Source: an uncultured Clostridium sp.
GTDB taxonomy: Bacteria > Bacillota > Clostridia > UBA1212 > UBA1255
Direction of reading: 5' to 3'
DNA length: 58,119 bases
Assembly: GCA_900543695.1 (NCBI GenBank)
Contig: UQSG01000017.1
Coordinates: forward strand, 1 to 58,119
Shown: one piece after another, positions 15,275-24,116 of the stretch
Layout: every line of letters begins with the position of its first letter
Position numbering within the stretch: position 1 is the stretch's first letter
Notes under the pieces: model-generated
Databases searched by the model: none
Told to the model about the DNA's origin: nothing
Seen by the model: only the letters and a program-made list of their open reading frames with translations
Made by a program: the position numbers and the translations under genes

Positions 15275-16563
15275 CCAGAAAGCTGCGCAGCCTGCCGGTT
15301 CGCGCTTCTTTTGTAATATACGCGCTGCTTGCGCTGGTAGTCGCGCTCCTGATCTGTTCTATCCTGATAAATCTGCTTGAGCGCAAAAGAATGAACATTT
15401 ATTTCAAATACAGCAGCCTGTCGCGAATCTATAATGTACCGGAAAACGGCTTCGTTGAAATAACTTATATGGATGAGGGCGCAGTTTACGACATTTATAA
15501 CGAGGACGGCTTGCAGGTAAATACGTTTACGGTGTCGTACCGCGAACGTGTCGAAACCGTTTTCGATGCAGAAAACCCCGATGAGATCGAATGCCTTTCC
15601 GTGCCTCCCGTGTATTCGGAGGAAGACGAGACGCTGGAGACGATTCTTGAAATTCTTCAGATTCTTACGATCCCTGTGGTATTCTGCGGCAGCATGATCG
15701 TATGCGCCTTCCTGTTCTACCGGAGGAAGCTGAAAAAGCCAATCGAGCTTTTAGCGGAAGCTTACCGGAAGGTGGCGGAGAATGATCTTGACTTTGTACT
15801 GCGCTATGACAGTATGGATGAAATGGGAAGACTGTGTGAAGCGTTTGAGAAGATGCGAAGCAGCCTGAATGAAAATAACAGAGAAATGTGGCGTCAGATG
15901 GAAGAGAGAAAACGCCTGAACGCCGCTTTTTCTCATGATCTGAGGACGCCCCTGACCGTACTCAAGGGGCATGCGTCCATGCTGCTTTCTTCTCTGCCGC
16001 AGCACTCCCTTCCGCAGGAGGAAGTGATCGGGGAAGTCCGTACGATGGCTGCACATATCAGCCGCCTGGAAAAATACGTGGAGGCTATGACGCAGCTGCA
16101 GCGGCTGGAGGATATTGAGATCCGCAGGGAAGCGGTCGACGCCGCAGAACTGATCGGCGCGCTCCAAGAAACCGCCGGGATTCTCTGCGGAGATAAAACG
16201 CTGCTTTCCTACGATACTGTGGAGGGAGGATCGTTTCGGCTCGACGAGGAAGCAGTTTCCCAGGTTTTTGAAAATCTTCTTTCAAACGCGGTCCGCTATG
16301 CGGAGCAAAAAGTCGAGATTACGTTCCGAACCTCCGCGCAATTTTTCTGCATTGAGGTTTCCGACGACGGAGCGGGCTTCTCCTGCGCCGGACTGGAGCA
16401 GGCGACGGCGCCTTTTTACCGGGAAAAGCAGGAATTTGGCGATTCGCATATGGGAATCGGACTCAATATCTGTAAAATCCTGTGTATCAAACATGGCGGA
16501 TATCTTTCGGTGGCGAACAGGAAAGAGGGCGGCGCCTGCGTTACGGCTGTTTTCGCGGTTTAA
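15244..16563 (+). CDS. Membrane sensor histidine kinase
   Basis: About 439 residues: membrane helix 1 (~20-43), an extracellular domain of ~100 residues, helix 2 (~143-163), HAMP, a HisKA box with phosphoacceptor H231 (FSHDLRTPLTVLKGH), and an HATPase domain with N-box ENLLSNAVRYAE, DDGAGF and GIGLNICK. The start is unsure: GTG at 15244, 15250 or 15262, all inside the response-regulator gene. Its stop overlaps the convergent dtxR-family stop by 4 bases. Confidence 0.9.
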   Translation: MGVRISVGQITRKLRSLPVRASFVIYALLALVVALLICSILINLLERKRMNIYFKYSSLSRIYNVPENGFVEITYMDEGAVYDIYNEDGLQVNTFTVSYRERVETVFDAENPDEIECLSVPPVYSEEDETLETILEILQILTIPVVFCGSMIVCAFLFYRRKLKKPIELLAEAYRKVAENDLDFVLRYDSMDEMGRLCEAFEKMRSSLNENNREMWRQMEERKRLNAAFSHDLRTPLTVLKGHASMLLSSLPQHSLPQEEVIGEVRTMAAHISRLEKYVEAMTQLQRLEDIEIRREAVDAAELIGALQETAGILCGDKTLLSYDTVEGGSFRLDEEAVSQVFENLLSNAVRYAEQKVEITFRTSAQFFCIEVSDDGAGFSCAGLEQATAPFYREKQEFGDSHMGIGLNICKILCIKHGGYLSVANRKEGGACVTAVFAV

Positions 16564-17024
16564 TCTGGAAGCGAATACGGACGAGAAAAGGATGCCTCCC
16601 GCTCTGCCCGCATCTTTTCTGTAAGAAGCTCCAAATTAGCTACGGTTGTTTTATCTATGAAATGTTCGATTTTTTCAACCTGCTCCAGCTCGTTCTCGGA
16701 ATGGTTCAGGAGACACAGAAAGTCATGGAGAACTTTATGACGGTGCAGCAGATAACGGCCGGCTTCCTGTCCTTTTTCCGTAACCACAATATATCCGTAT
16801 TTTTTAAATTCGATATAGCCCGCGTCCCTCAGGTTGTTTACCATTTTAGACGCGGACGGGGGCTTGACGTGCAGGCTCCCGGCAAGCTCGCTGATGCGGA
16901 CTACCTCGTTGCCCTGCAGAAGCCGGCAGATCATTTCCAGATAATCCTCCATGGAGGAAGTCAGTTTTTCGTTTTCGTTCCGGCTGTATCCTTTTAAGGT
17001 GTAAAACCCGCCGCCGCTTTCCAT
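16560..17024 (-). CDS. DtxR/MntR-family metal-dependent transcriptional regulator
   Basis: 154 residues: winged helix (EDYLEMICRLLQGNEVVRISELAGSLHVKPPSASKMVNNLRDAGYIEF...VVTEKGQEAG), then the HKVLHDFL helix and a dimerisation domain with metal-ligand candidates (H, E). DtxR proteins bind Fe(II) or Mn(II) and repress uptake genes. It is divergent from feoA-feoB copy 2 and lies 7 kb from the TTAG-N6-CTAA boxes of feo copy 1, so it is the natural candidate for both. GGTGAT lies 8 bases before the ATG. Confidence 0.9.
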   Translation of the reverse strand: MESGGGFYTLKGYSRNENEKLTSSMEDYLEMICRLLQGNEVVRISELAGSLHVKPPSASKMVNNLRDAGYIEFKKYGYIVVTEKGQEAGRYLLHRHKVLHDFLCLLNHSENELEQVEKIEHFIDKTTVANLELLTEKMRAEREASFSRPYSLPD

Positions 17025-17066
17025 ATCTGCAGATCACCGCCGCACAAATGTTAATATAATAGCACT

Positions 17067-17083
17067 AGGAAAGAAAGTTTCCT
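17067..17083. promoter_or_regulatory. Palindrome in the dtxR-feoA divergent promoter region
   Basis: AGGAAA-GAAAG-TTTCCT, 6-base arms, between the divergent regulator and feoA starts. A possible operator, though it differs from the TTAG-N6-CTAA boxes of the other feo operon. Confidence 0.4.
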
Positions 17084-17113
17084 TATTCAAATATATTACG
17101 AGGTGTATTCTTT

Positions 17114-17371
17114 ATGACGGAAATAAATTGCTTGAATGATATAGAGCCGGGGCAGACGGCAAAGGTCAGGGAGCTCCTTTCGACAGGCAGCATCCGCAGA
17201 CGGCTGCTCGATATTGGTCTGATTGAAAATACGGAGGTGGAATGTCTCGGCAGAAGTCCCGCCGGAGATCCGTCCGCCTTTCTGATCCGGGGCGCGGTTA
17301 TAGCAATCCGCAGGGAAGATTGCAGGAATATATTGATTGTAAAAGAACGAGGAGGAAAAGAATGGGTTTGA
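17114..17371 (+). CDS. feoA: FeoA family protein of the second feo locus
   Basis: 85 residues, one FeoA SH3-like domain: IEPGQTAKVREL, IRRRLLDIGLIENTEVECLGRSPAGDPSAFLIRG, then AIRREDCRNILI. An ACGAGGTG ribosome site precedes the ATG. It overlaps the following feoB by 10 bases, so the two are translationally coupled. Divergent from the DtxR-family gene. Confidence 0.92.
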   Translation: MTEINCLNDIEPGQTAKVRELLSTGSIRRRLLDIGLIENTEVECLGRSPAGDPSAFLIRGAVIAIRREDCRNILIVKERGGKEWV

Positions 17372-18810
17372 CGAATGAGTCTGTCGGAATGCATGCGGTC
17401 GATTCCGGACTGATGATTAAAAAACAGACGCCGGAGGACCGGGTGATCGCCATTGCGGGCAATCCCAATGTGGGGAAAAGCACGCTTTTCAACAATTTAA
17501 CAGGAATGAATCAGCATACGGGCAACTGGCCGGGAAAAACAGTTTCCAACGCGCAGGGATACTGCGCGACGAAAAAGCGGTCTTACGTGCTGGTGGACAT
17601 TCCCGGAACGTATTCTCTCATGGCGCATTCTGCCGAGGAGGAGGTGGCCAGAAATTTTATCTGCTTTGGGCATCCGGATGCCGTGGCCGTCGTCTGCGAC
17701 GCCACCTGCCTGGAGCGGAATCTGAACCTGGTGCTTCAGACGCTTGAAATTACGGACCGCGTCATAGTATGCGTGAATCTGATGGATGAGGCCGAGCGCA
17801 AGCACATTAAAATTGATTTGAAGGGCCTTTCCGATCGGCTTGGAGTGCCTGTTGTCGGAATTACGGCGCGGAAGAAAAAGACTCTTACGCTTTTTCTGAA
17901 AGAACTGGACGAAATCACGGAGGCCGGGCGCTCTCTGCAGCCATACCGCGTAACGTATGCCGAAGAGATCGAACGCGCCGTTTCGGTGATAGAGCCTGTG
18001 CTCCGCAAAAAGCTTGCAAACGGGCCGGATCCCAGGTGGGTGAGCCTCAGGCTGCTGGATTTCGATGAATCTCTGCTTCGGGAGCTGAACGAGGCGCTCG
18101 GAGAGGATCTTTTACTGGACGGAGAGGTTTCGGCCGCCATGGAACGAGCCAAAGCGCTGCTCGGCACAGTGCCGCCGGAGGATCTGATCGTATCCGGCCT
18201 TGTCGCGGCTGCCGAGGAAATCTGTAAAGAAACGGTTCGGTACGACAAAAGCACGTATCATGCGGCAGACCGCCGGATCGACCGCGTGCTTACGGGAAAA
18301 CGATTCGGTTATCCGGTCATGATACTCCTTCTGGCGTTTATTCTCTGGCTGACTATTACGGGGGCAAATTATCCGTCTCAATTGCTTTCCGAAGGCCTGT
18401 TCTGGATCCAGGACAGACTGACGGATTTCTTTCGGTATGTCGGCGCGCCGGAGTGGCTGCACGGAGCATTGGTGCTCGGCGTGTACCGCGTGCTGGCATG
18501 GGTCGTTTCCGTAATGCTGCCGCCGATGGCGATCTTTTTTCCGCTTTTTACGCTGCTCGAGGATGCGGGGTACCTGCCGCGCGTTGCCTATAATCTGGAT
18601 AAACCGTTTCAGAGATGCCGTGCGTGCGGCAAGCAGGCGCTGACGATGTGCATGGGATTCGGCTGCAATGCGGCGGGCGTCGTAGGCTGCCGCATTATCG
18701 ATTCCCCGCGGGAACGCTTGATCGCAATCCTCACAAATAATTTTGTTCCCTGTAACGGGCGTTTTGCGCAACCAAGCAAAGGGAAACAAACCGCTTGCTT
18801 TTTTTTCTGA
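17362..18810 (+). CDS. feoB: FeoB, 5' part, interrupted by the serine-recombinase element
   Basis: Encodes the G domain (G1 GNPNVGKST, residues 33-41; G3 DIPGTYSL; G4 NLMD, 139-142), the helical region and the first membrane part up to NNFVPCNGRF. Residue 468 (Phe, ending at 18765) is the last FeoB residue; the next 14 (AQPSKGKQTACFFF) come from the inserted element and then a stop. The missing C-terminal half lies in frame at 27345-28070. The ATG at 17362 has GGAGGAA 6-8 bases upstream. As it stands the product lacks half of the membrane domain and should not transport iron; excision of the element would restore 709 residues. Confidence 0.92.
   Translation: MGLTNESVGMHAVDSGLMIKKQTPEDRVIAIAGNPNVGKSTLFNNLTGMNQHTGNWPGKTVSNAQGYCATKKRSYVLVDIPGTYSLMAHSAEEEVARNFICFGHPDAVAVVCDATCLERNLNLVLQTLEITDRVIVCVNLMDEAERKHIKIDLKGLSDRLGVPVVGITARKKKTLTLFLKELDEITEAGRSLQPYRVTYAEEIERAVSVIEPVLRKKLANGPDPRWVSLRLLDFDESLLRELNEALGEDLLLDGEVSAAMERAKALLGTVPPEDLIVSGLVAAAEEICKETVRYDKSTYHAADRRIDRVLTGKRFGYPVMILLLAFILWLTITGANYPSQLLSEGLFWIQDRLTDFFRYVGAPEWLHGALVLGVYRVLAWVVSVMLPPMAIFFPLFTLLEDAGYLPRVAYNLDKPFQRCRACGKQALTMCMGFGCNAAGVVGCRIIDSPRERLIAILTNNFVPCNGRFAQPSKGKQTACFFF
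18743..18787. other. Left attachment site (attL) of the feoB element
   Basis: The feoB reading frame changes to non-FeoB sequence right after the core GTTTT (18761-18765). The element side contains CAAAGGGAAAC (18777-18787), an imperfect inverted copy of sequence at the same distance from the right core. Confidence 0.75.
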
Positions 18811-18879
18811 AACGGCTAAAATAAATGACGCTTCTTTTACATAGCATAGTCACAGATGGAATATTGGGGATGAATCGTT

Positions 18880-20265
18880 TTGAAACGCTCGTTTGAGATC
18901 GATATGTGTAATGGGCCGCTGCTGGGGAAAATTCTGCTTTTTTCCGTGCCGCTGATGCTGTCGGGTATTCTGCAGCTGCTCTTTAATGCGGCGGATATTG
19001 TAGTGGTAGGTCAGTTCGCCGGGAACGAGGCGCTGGCGGCAGTTGGATCGACCGGCTCCCTGAACAACCTGATCGTTAACGTATTCATGGGACTGTCTAT
19101 CGGCACCAGCATTATGGTGGCCCGGTATTACGGCGCGCAGGACTGGAAAAGCATACGGGAAATTGTCCATACCTCCATGCTTGTCAGCTTTATCTGCGGC
19201 GTCGCTTTGATTTTTATCGGGATTTTCCTGGCGGCTCCTCTGCTGGAGCTGATGGGAACCCCGCCGGAGTGTCTGGATCAGGCGGTTTTATATATGCGCA
19301 TTATTTTTATCGGAATGCCGGCGCAAATGGTTTATAACTTCGGAGCTGCCATTCTGCGCGCCGTAGGCGACACACGGAGGCCGCTGCTTTTTCTGCTTGC
19401 CGCGGGGATCGTCAATGTACTCCTGAATCTGTTTTTTGTAATTGTATTTCATATGGATACGGCCGGAGTGGCGCTGGCTACGATTATTTCCCAGAGTATA
19501 TCTGCCGTCCTGGTCGTTCTCTGCCTGATGCGAAGCCACACGCCTTACCGCCTGCGCTTCAGAAGACTCAGGGTGAGAAAGGCGCAGCTGCTTCAGATCA
19601 TCCGGGTCGGGCTGCCCGCAGGCATCCAGGGCGCTGTTTTCTCGGTCTCTAATGTGCTGATCCAGTCCTCTATTAACTCGTTCGGCTCTCTGGCCGTCGG
19701 CGGAAATACGGCTGCCAGCAATATAGAAGGCTTTGTCTATACGTCCATGAATTCCTTGTATCAGGCGTTGCTCAGCTTTACCAGCCAGAATGTGGGAGCC
19801 GGAAAGCTGCAGCGCGTCGTTCCGATTCTGCTTCGATGCCTGGGAGTTGTTCTGACGGTCGGCGTCGGGCTGAGCGGCCTTGCGCTTTTATTTAACCATC
19901 AGCTGCTCGGAATCTATTCCTCCGACCAGGAGGTTATCCGCTACGGACTGGGGCGCCTGGAGGTTGTCTGCGCAACTTATTTTCTTTGCGGGATGATGGA
20001 TGTCGTCTGCGGCTCCGTACGCGGTCTGGGCTCCTCGGTCGTTCCGACGATCGTATCTCTTACGGGCGCCTGCGGTCTGCGGATTCTGTGGATTTACACG
20101 ATCTTTGCGGAAAATCGTACCTTATTCTTCCTTTATCTTTCTTATCCCATTACATGGGTGATTACATTTTCCGCGCATCTTGTCTGTTTCTTTATTTTCC
20201 TGCACCGGAGAAAAAAACGGGCGGCGCAGGCTTTGCAGGAGCTTCCGCAGGATGCTTCCGCCTAG
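18880..20265 (+). CDS. MATE-family exporter carried by the element
   Basis: 461 residues, about 12 membrane helices, MATE/NorM type: LLFSVPLMLSGILQLLFNAADIVVVGQFAGNEALAAVGSTGSL is the family N-terminal signature, and the second half repeats the fold. It is not closely similar to the MATE protein at 5470. The TTG at 18880 follows GGGGATGA; an ATG at 18904 is an alternative. First gene inside the element, about 110 bases from its left end. Substrate unknown. Confidence 0.88.
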   Translation: MKRSFEIDMCNGPLLGKILLFSVPLMLSGILQLLFNAADIVVVGQFAGNEALAAVGSTGSLNNLIVNVFMGLSIGTSIMVARYYGAQDWKSIREIVHTSMLVSFICGVALIFIGIFLAAPLLELMGTPPECLDQAVLYMRIIFIGMPAQMVYNFGAAILRAVGDTRRPLLFLLAAGIVNVLLNLFFVIVFHMDTAGVALATIISQSISAVLVVLCLMRSHTPYRLRFRRLRVRKAQLLQIIRVGLPAGIQGAVFSVSNVLIQSSINSFGSLAVGGNTAASNIEGFVYTSMNSLYQALLSFTSQNVGAGKLQRVVPILLRCLGVVLTVGVGLSGLALLFNHQLLGIYSSDQEVIRYGLGRLEVVCATYFLCGMMDVVCGSVRGLGSSVVPTIVSLTGACGLRILWIYTIFAENRTLFFLYLSYPITWVITFSAHLVCFFIFLHRRKKRAAQALQELPQDASA

Positions 20266-20286
20266 AGCGCTTCCGGGCGGAAACGT

Positions 20287-20314
20287 TTTACTTTCCCGCG
20301 CAGTATGATATAAT
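20287..20314 (+). promoter_or_regulatory. Promoter before the sugar isomerase-like gene
   Basis: TTTACT (20287-20292), 16 bases, TATAAT (20309-20314) preceded by TGA as an extended -10. Confidence 0.55.
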
Positions 20315-20343
20315 GCCGCCATAAAAGAAAGAAAAAGGGATGA

Positions 20344-21096
20344 TTGAAAATCAAAACGGGAATGACAAGCGTAACATTTCGGAAGAAAAGCGCGGAGGAC
20401 GTGATCGCGATCGTGAAAGAGGCCGGCCTGGACGGAATTGAATGGGGCGGAGACATTCATGTGCCTGCAGGCGACCTTGGGACTGCAGAACGCGTCCGTG
20501 AGTCCTGCAGGCAGAACGGAATTGAGATTCTTTCTTACGGCTCCTATTACCGGGCCGGAGAGCAGGAACGGTTCCAGCCTGTATTGAGGACGGCAATCGT
20601 GCTTGGCACGCAGACCATCCGCGTGTGGGCAGGAACTTTGAGCTTTGAAAAAATGCCGCGGGAGGAGCTGCTGCGCATGGCGGCCCGTCTGCGCGAGGCT
20701 GTTTCGGCGGCGCGGGAGGCCGGTATTACGGTGGCGCTTGAGTATCATCGCGGAACGCTGACGGAAACGAAGGAGGGAGCTGCGGCGCTTTTGGATCAGG
20801 TCCCCGGTCTTTTCTCCTACTGGCAGCCGAACCCCGAGATTACGCATGCGGAGCAGCTTGCCGAAATTGGCGCGATCGCCTCCAGATTATCGAATATACA
20901 TGTGTTTCAGTGGGATTCCGAAAATCGGGCGCATCTTCTTTCGGAAGGGGAGCCGGAATGGAAGGAACGCCTCCGCTGTATTGCGGCCTGTCCAGGCAGG
21001 CACGATTTGATCCTGGAATTTGTAAAAGACGGATCCGAGGAGAATTTCCTGCGGGATGCCGCTGTGTTAAGGAGTTGGGCAGCAGATGCCGGCTGA
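20344..21096 (+). CDS. Sugar phosphate isomerase/epimerase-like TIM-barrel protein
   Basis: 250 residues of the xylose-isomerase-like AP-endonuclease-2 superfamily. Family segments: IVKEAGLDGIEWGGDIHV (strand 2 with acidic ligands), the mid-barrel VALEYHRGTLTET with a metal-ligand Glu and His, and SNIHVFQWD, ILEFVKDG near the end. Such enzymes isomerise or epimerise sugars or polyols, often beside dehydrogenases. The TTG at 20344 follows AGGGATGA. It overlaps the next gene by 11 bases; the pair is probably one catabolic unit. Confidence 0.82.
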   Translation: MKIKTGMTSVTFRKKSAEDVIAIVKEAGLDGIEWGGDIHVPAGDLGTAERVRESCRQNGIEILSYGSYYRAGEQERFQPVLRTAIVLGTQTIRVWAGTLSFEKMPREELLRMAARLREAVSAAREAGITVALEYHRGTLTETKEGAAALLDQVPGLFSYWQPNPEITHAEQLAEIGAIASRLSNIHVFQWDSENRAHLLSEGEPEWKERLRCIAACPGRHDLILEFVKDGSEENFLRDAAVLRSWAADAG

Positions 21097-22105
21097 ACAT
21101 CATAAACCAAAGGCCGCGTTCCTTTGCGAGGGCGGCAGTATTTTCAACGTATACGATCCTGAGACGCTTGCGCTGCTTGAAGAAAAGCTGTCGCTGAGCC
21201 GAACGGTTTTCCGTAAGGCGGATCTTGAGAAGCAGCCCTTGCTTCTGGCCGATGCGGAATACATTTTTTCCACATGGGGAATGCCCGCTTTTACCGAAGC
21301 GGAAATTGAAAAATTTTTCCCGAGGCTTCAAGCGCTGTTTTACGGAGCCGGTTCCGTCCGCGGCTTTGCACGGGAGTTCCTGCGGAAGGGAATCCGGGTG
21401 TTCAGTGCTTGGGGCGCAAACGCGGTTCCCGTTGCCGAATTCGCCGTATCTCAGATCGTTCTGGCAGGGAAGGGCTTCTTCCAGGGACTGCGCATCCTGG
21501 AGCGGGAGGGCCGCGCCGCCTGCATGCAGTATATCGGAGGCTTTCCCGGAAATTACCGGACGAAGGTGGGAATCCTCGGAGCCGGCATGATCGGATCGCG
21601 CGTCTGCGAGATGCTGAAAGCATACGATTTCGAGGTTTTGGTATATGATCCGTTCGCCGGGGACGACAAGCTCGAGGTCCTGCACGCGCAGCGCGCCGAA
21701 TTGGACCGGATTTTCACAGAATGTCAGACGATTTCAAACCATATCGCAAATGTTCCGGAAACGGTTGGACTGCTGAATTACGCCTGCTTTTCGAAAATGA
21801 AGAAAAACGCGACATTTCTTAACACAGGCCGCGGTGCGCAGGTCGTAGAAGCGGATCTGATCCGCGCTCTTACGGAAGAACCCGCCCGCACTGCCGTCCT
21901 GGACGTTACCTGGCCGGAGCCGCCTCTTCCGGAAAGCCCGCTCTGGAGTCTGCAAAACGTATTTCTGACGCCGCACATCGCAGGCAGCATGCAGCGGGAA
22001 ACGGCGCGGATGGGCGCGTTTATGGAACGGGAATTTTCGCTTTTCCTGACCGGACAGCCGTGTCGGTATGAAGTGACAGAGGAAATGCTGAAGACAATGG
22101 CGTAA
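21086..22105 (+). CDS. D-isomer-specific 2-hydroxyacid dehydrogenase-family protein
   Basis: 339 residues. The NAD-binding Rossmann motif VGILGAGMIGSRVCEML occupies about 160-176, with the acidic end YDPF. Family catalytic region: FLNTGRGAQVVEADLI and the C-terminal LTPHIAG with the catalytic His. These enzymes interconvert 2-keto and 2-hydroxy acids; many members in sugar operons act on unusual sugar acids. Coupled to the preceding isomerase-like gene. Substrate unknown. Confidence 0.85.
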   Translation: MPAEHHKPKAAFLCEGGSIFNVYDPETLALLEEKLSLSRTVFRKADLEKQPLLLADAEYIFSTWGMPAFTEAEIEKFFPRLQALFYGAGSVRGFAREFLRKGIRVFSAWGANAVPVAEFAVSQIVLAGKGFFQGLRILEREGRAACMQYIGGFPGNYRTKVGILGAGMIGSRVCEMLKAYDFEVLVYDPFAGDDKLEVLHAQRAELDRIFTECQTISNHIANVPETVGLLNYACFSKMKKNATFLNTGRGAQVVEADLIRALTEEPARTAVLDVTWPEPPLPESPLWSLQNVFLTPHIAGSMQRETARMGAFMEREFSLFLTGQPCRYEVTEEMLKTMA

Positions 22106-22118
22106 GCCGCGGCGCGCT

Positions 22119-22364
22119 TCAATGCCCGTCTTCGGAAGAAAAAGACGGATTTTTTCTTTGCTCCCGTTTTTTACAGAGCGCAATCATTTCCTGCAGAATC
22201 ATGTGCTGCTGCGCGGCGGTCAGCTCTTTTTCCTGAAAGCTTCCCCGAATCAAAGCAAGGTGAAGCTCCGTAAAGCTGCCGGGCCGCTCCGGAGCTCCGT
22301 CCGCAGGTCGGTATACAATTTTGATTATACGTTTTTTCATTGGCTTAGGCACCGGAGGATTCAC
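22119..22364 (-). CDS. Small hypothetical protein next to the recombinase
   Basis: 81 residues from a GTG with AGGATG seven bases upstream. It is hydrophilic: PMKKRIIKIVYRP, a central SFTELHLALIRGSFQEKELTAAQQHMILQEMIALCKKRE likely forming two or three helices, and a charged tail. I do not recognise the family. It is divergent from the recombinase gene 111 bases away. Its 3' end overlaps a terminator of the convergent dehydrogenase gene, which slightly weakens the call. Small proteins beside large serine recombinases can be directionality factors, but nothing here proves that. Confidence 0.5.
   Translation of the reverse strand: MNPPVPKPMKKRIIKIVYRPADGAPERPGSFTELHLALIRGSFQEKELTAAQQHMILQEMIALCKKREQRKNPSFSSEDGH
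22126..22155 (+). terminator. Terminator of the isomerase-dehydrogenase unit
   Basis: CCGTCTT (22126-22132) pairs with AAGACGG (22142-22148), followed by ATTTTTT. Confidence 0.6.
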
Positions 22365-22475
22365 TGATTCATCCTATGCCGTTTCCCGTATGTCCTATTC
22401 CGCAGGCAAGTCATAGAAACCGGAAAACCGCATTATATTTAATAAAGAGCGGTATAACAGGCCGGGGCGCGACTT

Positions 22476-24053
22476 ATGAGATTTTTTATTTATGGCAGGA
22501 AATCGGTGTTTACGGGGAAGGGGGAAAGCGTTGAAAACCAGATCGAAATGTGCAGGGAATATATTGCATCGAGGTTTGCGGAAGACGCGGAGAGAGAAAT
22601 CCGTATCTATGAAGACGAGGGCTTTTCCGCGAAAAATACCGACCGCCCGCAGTTCCAGAAAATGCTGCGCGATCTCCGGGAAATCCGTCCGGAATACATC
22701 GTTTGCTATCGTTTGGACAGAATCAGCCGCAGCGTAAGCGATTTTTCCGCGCTGATTGAAACGCTGAATCAAAACGGAATCTCTTTTATCTGTATTAAAG
22801 AGGAATTTGATACCTCCAGACCGATGGGCAAGGCGATGATGTATATCGCATCCGTATTTGCCCAGCTGGAACGGGAAACGATCGCGGAACGCGTCCGGGA
22901 TAATATGCTGATGCTCGCACGCGGCGGACGCTGGCTCGGCGGCGCGCCGCCGACCGGTTATTCCTCGGGAAAAATCTGCATGGCGCTGCCGGACGGAAAA
23001 ATCAGGAGCTATTGCATTTTAGAAGAAAATCCGGAAGAATCAAAGGCTGTCCGCAAAATATTCGAGCAATATTTAAAGCTTAGAAGCTTGACCGGCGTTT
23101 GCAGAGCTCTGGCTGCATGCGGCGCTTTGACGCGTTCGGGGAAGCCGTATACGCCTGCTGTTGTCAGACAGATTTTGAAAAATCCGGTGTACTGCACTGC
23201 AGATCCGGAGGCATTTTCCTATTTCACACGTAAGGGCGCCGAGGTGTGCTTTGGAGAACCGGATTTTCAAGAAGCGCGCGGCCTGACTGCATATAATAAA
23301 CGGAATTATCAAAAAAGCAGCGCGCCGCGCAGGCCGGCGTCGGAATGGATTGTCGCCGCGGGAAAACACCCGGGCCTGATTTCCGGAAAGGACTGGGTAT
23401 CCGTTCAGGAAACGCTTGAAACGGCCTCCGGAAAGCCCCACAGCCTGTATTCGCTTCTTTCCGGCCTCCTATACTGCGGCAGGTGCGGCGCCGCAATGTA
23501 TGCAAAGCCCAGATCGGGAGCGAAGCATCTGCCTTCTTTTGATTATATCTGCTCCGCAAAGCTGAAAAAGGGATCGAGGGCGTGTTCCTGCGGAAATTTA
23601 AACGGGCCGGCGGCCGACCGGGCGGTTCTGGAATTTCTGACGTCAAAGAGCTTCGATGTCACGACACTTCGAAAGCGTCTGGAAGGAATGGCGCGAAAGA
23701 ACGCCGGAAAAGACGCCGCTGCGAAGCGGTATCAGCAAGAGATCAATAGAATTGAAAAAGAAATCAACGCGCTTCTTTTGTCGCTTCCCGACGAAGGGCC
23801 GAAAAGCGGCTTCGCCGCCTATGCGGAACGCAGAATCAATGAACTCGTAAATAAAATTTCGGAATTGAAAAGGAAGGTCAGCCGCCTGTCGGAGAGCGGG
23901 GAGGCCTATCGGCAGACGGCGCAGGCGGAGGCAGTCCGGCTGCTCGATCCGATATTGTGCCTTTCGGGGCTTTCTGCGGCAGAACAGAGGCACGCCGTTC
24001 GCCTGCTGTGCCGCAGGGCCGTATGGGACGGAAGCACGCTGTACCTTTCGTGA
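22476..24053 (+). CDS. Large serine recombinase of the feoB element
   Basis: 525 residues. An N-terminal resolvase domain (~1-150) has the catalytic serine S10 in YGRKS, YRLDRISRSVSDF, and the ASVFAQLERETIAERVRDNM helix. The Recombinase domain (~155-290) includes GGAPPTGY. A zinc ribbon starts at C334/C337 (YCGRCG), with further Cys in YICS and ACSC, and a coiled coil of ~50-60 residues (~405-465) follows. This is the large serine integrase/SpoIVCA architecture, which joins short unlike att sites through a small core. No inactivating change was seen. Start ATG at 22476; the ribosome site is weak. Confidence 0.93.
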   Translation: MRFFIYGRKSVFTGKGESVENQIEMCREYIASRFAEDAEREIRIYEDEGFSAKNTDRPQFQKMLRDLREIRPEYIVCYRLDRISRSVSDFSALIETLNQNGISFICIKEEFDTSRPMGKAMMYIASVFAQLERETIAERVRDNMLMLARGGRWLGGAPPTGYSSGKICMALPDGKIRSYCILEENPEESKAVRKIFEQYLKLRSLTGVCRALAACGALTRSGKPYTPAVVRQILKNPVYCTADPEAFSYFTRKGAEVCFGEPDFQEARGLTAYNKRNYQKSSAPRRPASEWIVAAGKHPGLISGKDWVSVQETLETASGKPHSLYSLLSGLLYCGRCGAAMYAKPRSGAKHLPSFDYICSAKLKKGSRACSCGNLNGPAADRAVLEFLTSKSFDVTTLRKRLEGMARKNAGKDAAAKRYQQEINRIEKEINALLLSLPDEGPKSGFAAYAERRINELVNKISELKRKVSRLSESGEAYRQTAQAEAVRLLDPILCLSGLSAAEQRHAVRLLCRRAVWDGSTLYLS

Positions 24054-24116
24054 CAACGAACGCGGAAATTAGCTGCGGCATACCATGACAATATAAGAGG
24101 ATTGGGAGGTTATGCC

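Noticed and set aside
24080..24100. Sporulation-sigma-like -10 (CATACCAT) before the glycosyltransferase gene
   Set aside because: No matching -35 at the right distance; too weak to support sporulation control.
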